The translations under genes and the position numbers were made by a program. The notes beneath the pieces were generated by a model. It was given only the letters and a program-made list of their open reading frames with translations. It was not told the origin of the DNA and searched no databases. A DNA stretch of 64,000 bases, from contig NZ_JWJE02000004.1 of the NCBI RefSeq assembly GCF_000812025.2, positions 62,001 through 126,000 on the forward strand, given 5' to 3'. Each line of letters opens with the position of its first letter. Position 1 is the stretch's first letter. This DNA comes from Bacillus thermotolerans (lineage in GTDB: Bacteria; Bacillota; Bacilli; Bacillales; Domibacillaceae). Positions 37,562-47,900 of this stretch are shown one piece after another.

Positions 37562-37657
37562 ATGCATCGTGCTTTGTTCTTATTATTTTTTATTATTATA
37601 GGATTAACAGCTTTTCTAATGACGAATTTGAAAGATGACTTCTTTAGCTTCTTATAG
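37562..37657 (+). CDS. Possible 31-residue single-span membrane peptide
   Basis: ATG at 37562 behind GGATGGAGTGG encodes a 31-residue peptide: a short basic start, a hydrophobic stretch (ALFLLFFIIIGLTAFLM) and a charged, Phe-rich end (TNLKDDFFSFL). It is too short for statistical support. The remainder of the 380-base gap before ypsA holds a terminator-like hairpin and nothing else I can name. Confidence 0.4.
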   Translation: MHRALFLLFFIIIGLTAFLMTNLKDDFFSFL

Positions 37658-37821
37658 ACAGGCAGTAGGATAGGGATTTGTTCAAGATAATGAAAAGCAT
37701 GAAGGAGAAGGTTTTTTGCATATATAAAAGTAATGAGCTCTTCCATATCACTTCCTGCTGATTAAACCTGCTTATCTTCAAGGATGGGAACGATAAGGCT
37801 GAGATTCTTAGAGAACTATGA

Positions 37822-37851
37822 CAAAAGCAAGGGGGACACCTCTTGCTTTTG
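37822..37851 (+). terminator. Hairpin upstream of ypsA
   Basis: CAAAAGCAAG / CTTGCTTTTG perfect stem, extendable to 13 pairs. It probably ends transcription coming from mrfAB. Confidence 0.6.
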
Positions 37852-37893
37852 CAGCATGTGTTTTTTGGCAGTAACATAGTGGAAGGAGGATTC

Positions 37894-38457
37894 ATGGTGT
37901 CTACTTGGACAGTCACTGGCTATAAATCATTTGAACTCGGTATTTTTAAATCCAGCGATCCAGCGGTTGTTTACATAAAAAAAGCGCTGAAAAAGGAGAT
38001 TTCCATCCTCTTGGAAGAAGGAATGGAATGGCTGCTCATCAGCGGCCAGCTAGGCGTTGAGTGTTGGGCTGCTGAAGTGTTTTTTGAGCTTAGAGATGAG
38101 TATCCTCATGCCAAGCTTGCTGTGCTCACACCATTTTTGAACCAGGAGGAGAAATGGAACGAGGAGAACCAAGCATATTACGAAAACATATTAAGCCAGG
38201 CAGACTTTGTAGAATCAGTGTCAAAGCAGCCATATAAAAGTCCGGCGCAGTTTCGTAATAAAAGTTTATTGCTCCTAAATAAATCAGATGGATTGCTGAT
38301 TGTGTATGATGAGGAAAGGGAAGGTTCTCCGCAATATATGTGGAAGATGGCCAGTGACTTTCAGAAAGAGCATCCTCTAGACGTTCGCCAAATTACATTT
38401 TATGATCTTCAGACTGTTGTGGAAGAGGAACAAATGAAAGAAAATGACTGGTGGTAA
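37894..38457 (+). CDS. ypsA: SLOG-superfamily protein YpsA (DUF1273)
   Basis: 187 residues of the YpsA/DUF1273 family, a Rossmann-like nucleotide/sugar-binding SLOG fold. The family signature segments TGYKSFELGIF, LISGQLGVECWAAE and LLNKSDGLLIVYD are all visible. In S. aureus and B. subtilis YpsA affects cell division together with GpsB, whose gene follows here. ATG at 37894 follows GGAAGGAGG. Its ligand is not known. Confidence 0.92.
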   Translation: MVSTWTVTGYKSFELGIFKSSDPAVVYIKKALKKEISILLEEGMEWLLISGQLGVECWAAEVFFELRDEYPHAKLAVLTPFLNQEEKWNEENQAYYENILSQADFVESVSKQPYKSPAQFRNKSLLLLNKSDGLLIVYDEEREGSPQYMWKMASDFQKEHPLDVRQITFYDLQTVVEEEQMKENDWW

Positions 38458-38538
38458 CTCGAGAAGAGATTGACAAAATGGCCTGTTTTTGAAAAAATGA
38501 ACAAGAGAAGGTGTGGAATAATCGAGGTGATGACGGGA

Positions 38539-38856
38539 ATGTTATCTAATAAAGTGAAATTGACAAGCAAAGATATTTTAGAGAAAGATTTTAAGACGTC
38601 TATGAGAGGATACAATCCGGATGAGGTGGATCAGTTTCTTGATTTAATTATTAAGGACTATGAAGCATTCAACCAAGTGATTGAAGAGCTTCAACAAGAA
38701 AATCTCCGTTTGAAAAAAGAAAGTGAAACGAGGAGCAACCGTGTACAGCCGGTTTCTTCACCGCAGCCAGCCGCTGGCACAACTAATTTTGATATTCTTA
38801 AGAGGCTATCCAATCTGGAACGTCATGTGTTCGGAGACAAGCTTTATAACGAGTAA
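38539..38856 (+). CDS. gpsB: Cell division/cell wall regulator GpsB
   Basis: A 105-residue DivIVA-like adaptor that links the division site and elongation machinery to PBP1 (PonA). The N-terminal membrane-binding/coiled-coil domain reads [20 protein letters not shown] and [20 protein letters not shown]; after a variable linker comes the conserved trimerising end [18 protein letters not shown]. The ATG at 38539 follows GAGGTGAT; the longer frame from 38470 is not conserved. Downstream lies rnpB, as in B. subtilis. Confidence 0.96.
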   Translation: MLSNKVKLTSKDILEKDFKTSMRGYNPDEVDQFLDLIIKDYEAFNQVIEELQQENLRLKKESETRSNRVQPVSSPQPAAGTTNFDILKRLSNLERHVFGDKLYNE

Positions 38857-38888
38857 AAAGGTAAATAATAACAATTTAAAAAGAGCTA

Positions 38889-38917
38889 TTGCTTCCTATG
38901 AGTTTTTCTTTTATAAT
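38889..38917 (+). promoter_or_regulatory. Promoter of rnpB
   Basis: TTGCTT (38889-38894) and TATAAT (38912-38917) with a 17-base spacer. The expected start lies just before the RNase P RNA 5' end. Confidence 0.75.
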
Positions 38918-38930
38918 AGGACAGTATGAT

Positions 38931-39344
38931 CGATAATAACGTTCGGGTAATCGCTGCAGCACTTATGCTGTAGAGGAAAGTCCATGCTCACACAGTGCTG
39001 AGATGCCTGTAGTGTTCGTGCCTAGCGAAACCATAAGCTAGGGCAGTCCGGCTTCGGCTGGATTGACGGCGGGGAAAGCAGCCTAAGTCTTCGGATATGG
39101 TGCAAGTACTCTGAAAGTGCCACAGTGACGTAGCTTTATAAGAAATTATAAAGGTGGAACGAGGTAAACCCCTCGAGTGAGCAACCCAAATTTGGTAGGG
39201 GCACCTTCTTTGAGGAAATGAACGAGAAGAAGGGCGGGTGTTTTGTCACCCGCAGATAGATGATTACCGCCGGAGTACAAGACCGTCCCTGGTCGTTTGC
39301 AGTACGATGGTACAGAACATGGCTTACAGAACGTTATTATATCG
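38931..39344 (+). ncRNA. rnpB: RNase P RNA, Bacillus type B
   Basis: Catalytic RNA of ribonuclease P, which trims the 5' ends of tRNAs. Conserved blocks are present in order: GTTCGGGTAATCGCTGCAG, AGAGGAAAGTCCATGCTC, the GAAAGTGCCACAGTGACG segment, AACCCCTCGAGTGAGCAACC, and GCAGTACGATGGTACAGAAC before the 3' end. The ends close as stem P1 (GATAATAACGTTC with GAACGTTATTATATC). The sequence follows the B. subtilis type B RNA closely. Ends are set by P1 pairing and are accurate to a few bases. Confidence 0.96.
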
Positions 39345-39363
39345 GGATTTAATTAGGTGATGA

Positions 39364-39390
39364 AACTCTCCATCTGGGAGAGTTTTTATA
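39364..39390 (+). terminator. Terminator of rnpB
   Basis: AAACTCTCC / GGAGAGTTT with a 5-nt loop and a T tract, about 20 bases after the RNA. Confidence 0.85.
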
Positions 39391-39451
39391 TTTACAGCGC
39401 AAATTCCTTTCGATCGTTGCTGGGTTGAAGGAAAGGTCATAGTGCTTGAGT

Positions 39452-39483
39452 AAAAGCTCTCCCGTGCGGAGAGCTTTTATTTT
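39452..39483 (+). terminator. Second terminator downstream of rnpB
   Basis: AAAAGCTCTCC / GGAGAGCTTTT with a 5-nt loop, followed by ATTTTAT. It shares its core with the preceding terminator. Confidence 0.75.
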
Positions 39484-39545
39484 ATATGTACATATCTTAT
39501 TATAGGGGAATAGGCAGTATTTATTTTCAAGGTGCAGGTGATAAA

Positions 39546-40688
39546 ATGACGACGTATACGTTAATGGCTACAGCGGCCATGGGATTGGAGGCGCTTGTCG
39601 CTAATGAAGTGAAAGCGCTTGGCTATGAAGGAAAGACCGAGAATGGGCGAGTAGTTTTTAAAGGCGATGCAACAGCCATTGCCCGTTGCAATATGTGGTT
39701 AAGAACAGCAGACCGGGTTAAAATTGTGGTCGGTGAATTTAAGGCAAAAACATTCGACGAGTTGTTTGAAGGTGTGAAGGCACTGCCATGGGAGCGGTAT
39801 TTGCCCGAGGATGCCGAATTTCCTGTGCAGGGTAAATCGGTGAAATCGACATTATTTAGCGTCTCTGATTGTCAGGCTATTACGAAGAAAGCAATTGTGG
39901 ACCGGCTGAAAGGCAAGTACAAGGTAAGCACGTGGCTGCAAGAAACGGGTCCTTTATTTAAAGTGGAAGTGTCTTTATTAAAAGATAAAGCGACATTGAC
40001 AATTGATACGAGCGGGGCAGGTTTGCATAAACGCGGGTACCGGATCGCGCAGGGGGGAGCCCCTATTAAGGAAACACTGGCGGCTGCTCTTATTCAGCTG
40101 ACGAACTGGCATCCTGACCGGCCATTTGTCGATCCATTTTGCGGTTCAGGCACCATCCCAATTGAAGCAGCTCTCATTGGCCAGAATATCGCACCGGGCT
40201 TTAACCGGGAATTCCTCTCAGAGACATGGCCTTGGATTGGTGATGAGGTATGGGAGCATGTCCGGGTTGAAGCGGAGGATCGGGCAAATTATGATCAGCC
40301 TCTGGATATTCAGGGGAGCGATATTGATCATAAAATGGTGGACATTTCCCGCCAAAATGCCTTTGAAGCCGGCTTGGGCGATTTGGTTCAATTTAAGCAA
40401 ATGAACGTGAAGGACTTCTCTTCCTCAAAGGAATATGGGGTTATTGTCGGCAATCCGCCTTACGGAGAGCGCCTTGGCGACCGTCCAGGGGTAGAGAAAA
40501 TGTATCAGGAGATGGGGCAGGCTTTTGCTGATTACGATACTTGGTCTATTTATATATTGACATCTCATGAAGGCTTTGAAGATTTTTATGGCAAAAAAGC
40601 CACTAAAAAGAGAAAGCTGTTTAACGGATTTATTCGAACAGATTACTATCAGTATTGGGGCAAGCGCCCGCCAAGAAATACAGACTGA
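39546..40688 (+). CDS. ypsC: THUMP-domain class I SAM RNA methyltransferase (YpsC/RlmL-like)
   Basis: 380 residues. An N-terminal THUMP RNA-binding domain (about 45-155) precedes a UPF0020-type methyltransferase domain with FVDPFCGSGTIPIEAAL (SAM motif I) and VGNPPYGERLG (N-methylation motif NPPY). Homologues such as RlmL methylate guanine N2 in 23S rRNA; this specificity is inferred. Start at the ATG after AGGTGAT; an earlier in-frame Met at 39486 falls next to the terminator. Confidence 0.92.
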   Translation: MTTYTLMATAAMGLEALVANEVKALGYEGKTENGRVVFKGDATAIARCNMWLRTADRVKIVVGEFKAKTFDELFEGVKALPWERYLPEDAEFPVQGKSVKSTLFSVSDCQAITKKAIVDRLKGKYKVSTWLQETGPLFKVEVSLLKDKATLTIDTSGAGLHKRGYRIAQGGAPIKETLAAALIQLTNWHPDRPFVDPFCGSGTIPIEAALIGQNIAPGFNREFLSETWPWIGDEVWEHVRVEAEDRANYDQPLDIQGSDIDHKMVDISRQNAFEAGLGDLVQFKQMNVKDFSSSKEYGVIVGNPPYGERLGDRPGVEKMYQEMGQAFADYDTWSIYILTSHEGFEDFYGKKATKKRKLFNGFIRTDYYQYWGKRPPRNTD

Positions 40689-40747
40689 CCTCAGCTGATA
40701 CAGTGACTGGGGAACTCTTTTTGAGATGTAGAAATATAAAGAATATT

Positions 40748-40756
40748 TGGTACAAT
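40748..40756 (+). promoter_or_regulatory. Candidate extended -10 promoter for ctaG-like gene
   Basis: TGGTACAAT gives TGn plus a near-consensus -10 element. It would make a 160-nt leader containing GCCGCTT / AAGCGGC (40805-40819) and GGCTTTAAGG / CCTTAAGCC (40825-40886) pairings. Confidence 0.4.
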
Positions 40757-40926
40757 AGTAAACAAGAAAGCTGCTATGAACATGGCTGATTAGTGTAAGG
40801 ACATGCCGCTTGAAGCGGCTCGCCGGCTTTAAGGAGAGAATCGATAATCTAAAGAGAAAACAAAAAATAATCAGCAGCCTTAAGCCGCATGCATCCGTTG
40901 AACGTATCTTTTAGGGAGGAAATGAA

Positions 40927-41766
40927 GTGATCGGAAATGTGACCTCTGGTTTGAACTGGTTTCAGTTGTGGGGAGCAGGCTATCTAGTTTGCCTTTTGCT
41001 ATTGTTTTGGTTCTACAAAAAGTGGATTGCAGATGGACGCTATGAGATGAAGCGGATTCAAGTCTTTTACTTCACTCTCAGCCTGATCCTATTTTACTTA
41101 GCCGTGGGAAGCCCGGTGGCTGTCATTGCTGCAGAGGAGCTTTTCAGTGCGCATGTGCTGGAGCTGATGGTTGTACTGTTTATCTCTGTGCCCCTCTTTA
41201 TTTTAGGACTGCCAAAGGAGTTTTTGCGCTCTTTCTTTTGGTCTTACCGCATGCGCGTGATGCTGAAGTTTTCTACTCATCCATGGGTGACTGCCACTAT
41301 CTTTAATGTGGCATTATCTGTCTATCTTGTACCTTCCGTTTTTAACTGGCTGCAGCAGCACACGTTGCTGCTGGGGATGAGCCAGGCGGCATTGCTGGCT
41401 GCTTCTTTTTTTATGTGGTGGACCATTATTTCACCGCTGCCTGAAATGAACCCGTTGTCAGAACCGGTAAGGGTGTTGTATGTATTCGTAGCTTCTGTGC
41501 TGCTGATGCCAATTGGAATATTTCTTCTGATTGCCAGTACACCCTTTTACACGGTGTATGCAGAAAGCGTCCAGCAGCAGCTGCCTCAGCTGAATGCCGT
41601 GCAGGATCAGCAGCTGGCAGGTGGCTTGTTAAAGGCTGTTCAGCTTAGTTCCTATGGATTTGCCTTGTTTCTATTAATTGTCAAGTGGGCGAAGAAGGAA
41701 GAGGAGCCTGATGATGACTACCCATATTCCCCTGGACAGGCAATAAATGGTCCGGTGAAGAAGTAA
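40927..41766 (+). CDS. ctaG: CtaG family cytochrome c oxidase assembly protein
   Basis: A 279-residue membrane protein of the caa3-type CtaG family with about seven helices. The family pattern of HVLELMVVLFISVPLFILG, a HPWVTATIFN segment and FMWWTIISPLPE is visible. Members are needed for caa3 oxidase formation. GTG start behind AGGGAGGAAA. In B. subtilis ctaG sits at the end of the cta operon; here it is alone between ypsC and the xpt riboswitch, so it may be a moved copy or a paralogue. Confidence 0.85.
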   Translation: MIGNVTSGLNWFQLWGAGYLVCLLLLFWFYKKWIADGRYEMKRIQVFYFTLSLILFYLAVGSPVAVIAAEELFSAHVLELMVVLFISVPLFILGLPKEFLRSFFWSYRMRVMLKFSTHPWVTATIFNVALSVYLVPSVFNWLQQHTLLLGMSQAALLAASFFMWWTIISPLPEMNPLSEPVRVLYVFVASVLLMPIGIFLLIASTPFYTVYAESVQQQLPQLNAVQDQQLAGGLLKAVQLSSYGFALFLLIVKWAKKEEEPDDDYPYSPGQAINGPVKK

Positions 41767-41806
41767 GAAGCAGTGGTTTTTATCTAACTGCTTCTTCTTT
41801 TTTTGT
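41767..41806 (+). terminator. Terminator of ctaG-like gene
   Basis: AGAAGCAGT / ACTGCTTCT around a 12-nt loop, followed by a T-rich run. Confidence 0.8.
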
Positions 41807-41867
41807 CTTTTTATAGTCAGTTTTTCGAACGATTATCAAAAGAAATAAAAAAATGTTCGTGAATTCA

Positions 41868-41895
41868 TTGAAATTCTTTTTTATGTTGATATAAT
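41868..41895 (+). promoter_or_regulatory. Promoter of xpt-pbuX
   Basis: TTGAAA (41868-41873) and TATAAT (41890-41895), 16-base spacer, placing the start just before the riboswitch. Confidence 0.7.
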
Positions 41896-41917
41896 ATGAA
41901 TACATTCTAATAAGCGT

Positions 41918-42086
41918 CTTCGCTCATATAATCGCAAGAATATGGCTTGCAAGTTTCTACCAAATGACCGTAAATCATTTGACTATGAGTGAGCAGTGAG
42001 AAACAGTCAACAGGCTGGCTATTTTCGTACCCAAAGGGCATTGCTTCACTCTATTTTTGAGGGAAGCAATGCCCTTTGGGTTTTTC
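41918..42086 (+). promoter_or_regulatory. Guanine riboswitch with terminator, xpt-pbuX leader
   Basis: Purine riboswitch aptamer at about 41918-41996: P1 from CGCTCATA and TATGAGTG, loops TATGGCTTGC and ACCGTAAAT, and the GACTATGAG 3' junction. The base at the specificity position is C, which means guanine rather than adenine. GAGTGAGCAGTG at the aptamer's 3' side can pair with CATTGCTTCACTC (42039-42051) as antiterminator. The terminator is a perfect 19-bp stem (42029-42047 with 42063-42081) followed by Ts. Guanine, hypoxanthine or xanthine binding should switch xpt-pbuX off. Confidence 0.96.
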
Positions 42087-42122
42087 TTTGTTTAAATAAT
42101 GGATGAAATTGAAGGGAGATAA

Positions 42123-44023
<1,901 letters not shown>

Positions 44024-44026
44024 TCA

Positions 44027-44056
44027 AGGGGCTGCATTTGCAGCCTCTTTTTTTTA
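44027..44056 (+). terminator. Terminator of xpt-pbuX
   Basis: AAGGGGCTGC / GCAGCCTCTT with a 4-nt loop and one G-U pair, followed by eight Ts. Confidence 0.88.
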
Positions 44057-44274
44057 AAAAGAAACAGCGGCTGACCTTTAATCATATAACAAATGTCCAT
44101 TTATCCATTTTAAGCTTGTATCTTGTATTGCTTGTTCAGTTGAAGGTACAGGCTTTTTTGCTTTGTCATCAGTATACGGCTCTAAGGTGTATAAAGAGCA
44201 CCGCTTTCTCAAAAGCTAGCTGTATCCTATCATTCTGTATTTGACGAAAAAGTCAAAAAACAATGAAAGTGGTA

Positions 44275-44329
44275 TTGAAAATCATTATCGGCTGTGTTAC
44301 TATGAGAATGAGGATGATAACTATTATCA
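44275..44329 (+). promoter_or_regulatory. Promoter overlapped by two Fur-like boxes
   Basis: TTGAAA (44275-44280), 17-base spacer, TACTAT (44298-44303). Two sites resemble the 7-1-7 Fur box TGATAATnATTATCA: TGAAAATCATTATCG (44276-44290), overlapping the -35 and spacer, and TGATAACTATTATCA (44315-44329), just after the start site, with a single mismatch. The second-position G and matching C favour Fur over PerR. The preceding 200 bases (44057-44270) show no gene. Confidence 0.7.
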
Positions 44330-44366
44330 ATAATTAAAATGAAAATAAACAAAGGTGGTGCTTTAT

Positions 44367-44465
44367 ATGGTTTGGATGTTCGTAACAGCAACAGTGGTCG
44401 TTTATGGCGGTGTAATGAAGTATGTCATCGATCATGTTAACAAACCACAAGTGCCACATAACTAA
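44367..44465 (+). CDS. 32-residue membrane peptide behind Fur-like boxes
   Basis: ATG at 44367, 8 bases after AAAGGTGG, encodes 32 residues: a hydrophobic span VWMFVTATVVVYGGVMKYVI followed by a short polar end (DHVNKPQVPHN). It has its own promoter and a strong 20-bp terminator 10 bases after the stop, so it is a monocistronic unit. If the upstream boxes bind Fur, it is made when iron is scarce. I do not recognise it; it is not one of the Fbp peptides I remember from B. subtilis. Confidence 0.75.
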   Translation: MVWMFVTATVVVYGGVMKYVIDHVNKPQVPHN

Positions 44466-44475
44466 TAAGTGAAGG

Positions 44476-44521
44476 AAAAAGATAGACAAGGCAGAGCTCA
44501 TCTGCCTTGTCTATCTTTTTT
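44476..44521. terminator. Strong bidirectional terminator
   Basis: Perfect 20-bp stem AAAAAGATAGACAAGGCAGA / TCTGCCTTGTCTATCTTTTT with a 5-nt loop. It ends the small-peptide transcript and could also end the convergent zinc-ribbon gene. Confidence 0.92.
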
Positions 44522-44559
44522 GTATTTTTTCTGTCTTTAAGGTGGGACCAGTTGCTCAG

Positions 44560-44805
44560 TTACTCTTCCTGAATGAACGCCACCTTATCGTATCCGCACC
44601 CATTGCAGTACATTAGATGAGGACAAATCTCATCTTTCGCTGTATTCGGGTAGCCATCTCCCATTTTTACTGTTTCTTCATCATTATAATGGCCGTATGG
44701 ATCTAGGAAATCAGACACTTTGCCCGAGTCGTCCAGCTGGGAGTGACATTCGGGGCAATACATTTCCAATTCTTTAAAGGCATTACACAAAGGACACATA
44801 GCCAT
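44560..44805 (-). CDS. Small zinc-ribbon protein
   Basis: 81 residues with two Cys-pair motifs: CPLCNAFKELEMYCPEC near the N-terminus and CPHLMYCNGCGYD near the C-terminus, enough for one or two zinc ribbons. Between them is an acidic region with DFLDPYGHYND. On the - strand AAAAGGAG lies 8-9 bases before the ATG at 44805; Mets at 44832 and 44811 fit less well. I do not know the family name or role. Confidence 0.75.
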   Translation of the reverse strand: MAMCPLCNAFKELEMYCPECHSQLDDSGKVSDFLDPYGHYNDEETVKMGDGYPNTAKDEICPHLMYCNGCGYDKVAFIQEE

Positions 44806-44999
44806 GAGCATCTCTCCTTTTTGCTTTTCCATTTAGTATTCATATTTTCTACTGCTGCTATGTAAGGAACAAAAGAGAAAGCAGGACAGCCATAGCTTCT
44901 TTTTTATATAGGAAAGTAAGAGAAAATCGTTTACAATAAGTAAAAAAGAAGCTTGTCTACTACGGATGAGAACAATTATGCAGGTGAGGAGATTTGATG

Positions 45000-47900
45000 A
45001 TGTCAACAGCAACTATACAGCAGACAATGGCACCTATCATTGCCAAAACCGTCAGCCTATTTGAATTATTTGAGCGGGCGGGTGATGAGGAACGTGCACG
45101 AAAAGCGAAGTTATTTTTACAGAAGCTTCATAATGAAGAATTTATCGTAGCTTTCTGCGGGCACTTTTCCGCTGGGAAATCAACGATGATTAATGCGCTG
45201 ACAGGAGAGAACTTGCTGCCGTCAAGCCCGATTCCGACAAGCGCTAACTTAGTAAAGGTTCACCGGGCATCTGAAGACTTTGCAAAGGTTTATTACAGAG
45301 ACAAGCAGCCGCTTCTTTTTCAAGCGCCTTACCGTTTTGAACGAGTAAAGGAGTTTTGCAAAGATGGAGAAGAAGTAGAAACAATTGAAATCGGTCATAG
45401 TGAATCCAGCCTGCCAAGTGAAGTGACGGTGATGGATACACCAGGTGTGGATTCAACAGATGATGCCCACCGTATTTCGACTGAATCAGCCCTGCATTTG
45501 GCTGATATGGTTTTCTACGTAATGGACTATAACCATGTTCAGTCAGAGCTGAACTTTATTTATACAAAGGAACTGCTTTCTCACGGAGTAAAGCTGTACT
45601 TAATTATTAACCAGATCGATAAGCATAGGGATGAAGAGCTTTCATTCGATGAATTTAAACAGTCCGTTTATACATCGTTTTCAGCCTGGGGGGTAGAGCC
45701 GGAGGCATTTTACTTTACGAGCTTAAAGGCGCCTTCTTTTCCGGGGAATGACTTTGAGGAAGTAAAGAGCCTTATTCACGAAAGCATGGAAGATCGGGAA
45801 GAGCTGTCTTTTCGTTCGGCTGAAACAATGATGAATCGTCTTGTCAGCGAACATCTTAGCTGGCTTGAGGAAGAACAGGCAGAAACGAAAGAAGAACTTG
45901 CAGAGATACTTGGCGAGGATTGGGATAAGGAAGAGCTCATTGAAAAAGAACGGGAGACGAAAGCGCAGCTTGACAAGCGTGATCCAGAAGCGCTTGTTCG
46001 CCAGATTGAAGAAAGCCGTGAACAAGTGCTGCAAAATGCTTATTTAATGCCGGCCTCTACACGGGAGCTTGCACGTGAATATTTGGAATCCGCTCAGCCA
46101 GACTTTAAGGTAGGGCTGCTATTCAGCAAGAAGAAGACGGAAGAGGAGCGCAGGCGGAGACTGGAGAACTTCTTAACTGATCTACAGGAGAAGACGGAAA
46201 CACAGCTTAATTGGCATCTTCGCCAGCAGTTCAGCAGCTGGCTGAAGGAAAGCGGTCTCCGGGATGATGAGCTGCAGCTTGAAGCGGAAGAGCTGTCGGT
46301 GCCTGTTGATGAGTCGGTGATCACCAATACCGTAAAATCAGGCGCGGGCGTAACCGGTGACTATGTACTTACTTATAGTGATGATGTAGCCAATCAATTA
46401 AAGAAACGGGCGCGTGAGCTGACAAACGAATTGAAGGAAAGGGCAGCTGGCCGCATGGGAAGCCAGTTTGCTTCCGAACGGAAAGAGTGGCAGGAGAGGT
46501 GGTCTGCTTGGCATAAAAAGGTTGAAGCACTTCATAAGCTGGAACACCTGGAAACAGAGGCATCTAATAGACAGCAAACGATTCGCCGCTTACTGGCGGA
46601 AGACGGAATGGCTATTCCTCAGCGATATGAGGGATTTATTCAGGAATGGGAGCAGCAGCTTCGTGATGTAACAGTCTTTAATGAGGACTTAGCCGCTGAT
46701 TGGGAGTCGAAGGCTGTTGAACAAGAAGAAAAGATCGTTCAAGAAGCAATACGGACTATGGAAACTACGGGTACGAGCATGGAAGAAACAGCCGGCCGCC
46801 TTCGGCATATGAGCGAAAAGCTGAATGGAATTCCAGGCTTCCAGCGCTTTATTGATGGATTAAAGCAGAAAGCCGGTCGACTGGAACAAAGAAAATACAC
46901 GATTGCTTTGTTCGGGGCATTCAGTGCCGGGAAGTCCTCTTTTGCCAATGCACTGTTGGGCGAAAAGGTACTTCCAGTGTCTCCTAACCCGACAACAGCT
47001 GCCGTGAACCGTATTCATCCGCCTGATGACACTCACCAGCACCGGACAGCAGACGTTCATTTGAAGACGGAAGAAGTGATGCTGTTTGACCTGCAGCAAT
47101 CGTTAGAGTTTTTTAACCGGACCGTTCAAACCCTGGAGGAAGCTTATGAAGCTGTTCCTGGACTATTGGGGAACAAAGGCGGAGACGGCAAGGAAAATAT
47201 TCACCTTTCTTTCCTGAAGGCCTTTTACGAAGGTTACACCGAATATAAACAGCACCTCGGCCAAACGCTTTCTGTAGACTTGCCGGCCTTTAAAGGGTTC
47301 GTGGCAAATGAAAAGCAAAGCTGTTTTGTGGAATCGATCGACTTGTATTATGACTGTGAGTTCACGCGTCAGGGCGTAACGCTTGTTGATACGCCGGGAG
47401 CGGACTCCATTAACGCTAGACATACGGGTGTTGCCTTTGAGTACATTAAAAACTCAGATGCCATTCTATTCGTTACGTATTATAACCACGCCTTCTCTAA
47501 AGCTGACCGGGAATTCCTCATTCAGCTGGGCCGTGTGAAGGATGCGTTCGAGCTGGACAAAATGTTCTTTATCGTTAACGCCATTGACTTGGCCAGCAGT
47601 GATGAGGAGGTAGACGAGGTCATTGGTTATGTAAGTAGCCAGCTGCAGCAGTATGGCATCCGTTTCCCTCGTATTTATGGACTGTCGAGCCTGCAGGCAA
47701 TACAAGAGCTGGAGCGCGGGGATAAAGACCATCCGAACTCTAATATCCTGCCGTTTAAGCAGGCGTTTGGTCAGTTCTTAGAAGGTGATTTGACACAGAT
47801 GGCCGTGCAGTCGGCGGAAGCGGAATGGGAGCGGGGGCTGGAGCGTTTGTGCCAGTTAATCGCTACAGCGAAAGAAAATCGGGATAACCGCGAACAGAAG

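Noticed and set aside
39486-39545. Upstream in-frame Met as start of ypsC
   Set aside because: It directly follows a terminator and lacks a ribosome site, while the ATG at 39546 has AGGTGAT.
44275-44329. PerR or Zur operator instead of Fur
   Set aside because: The better box has G at position 2 and C at position 14 as in Fur; PerR would have T and A there, and the Zur pattern TCGTAATGATTACGA does not fit.
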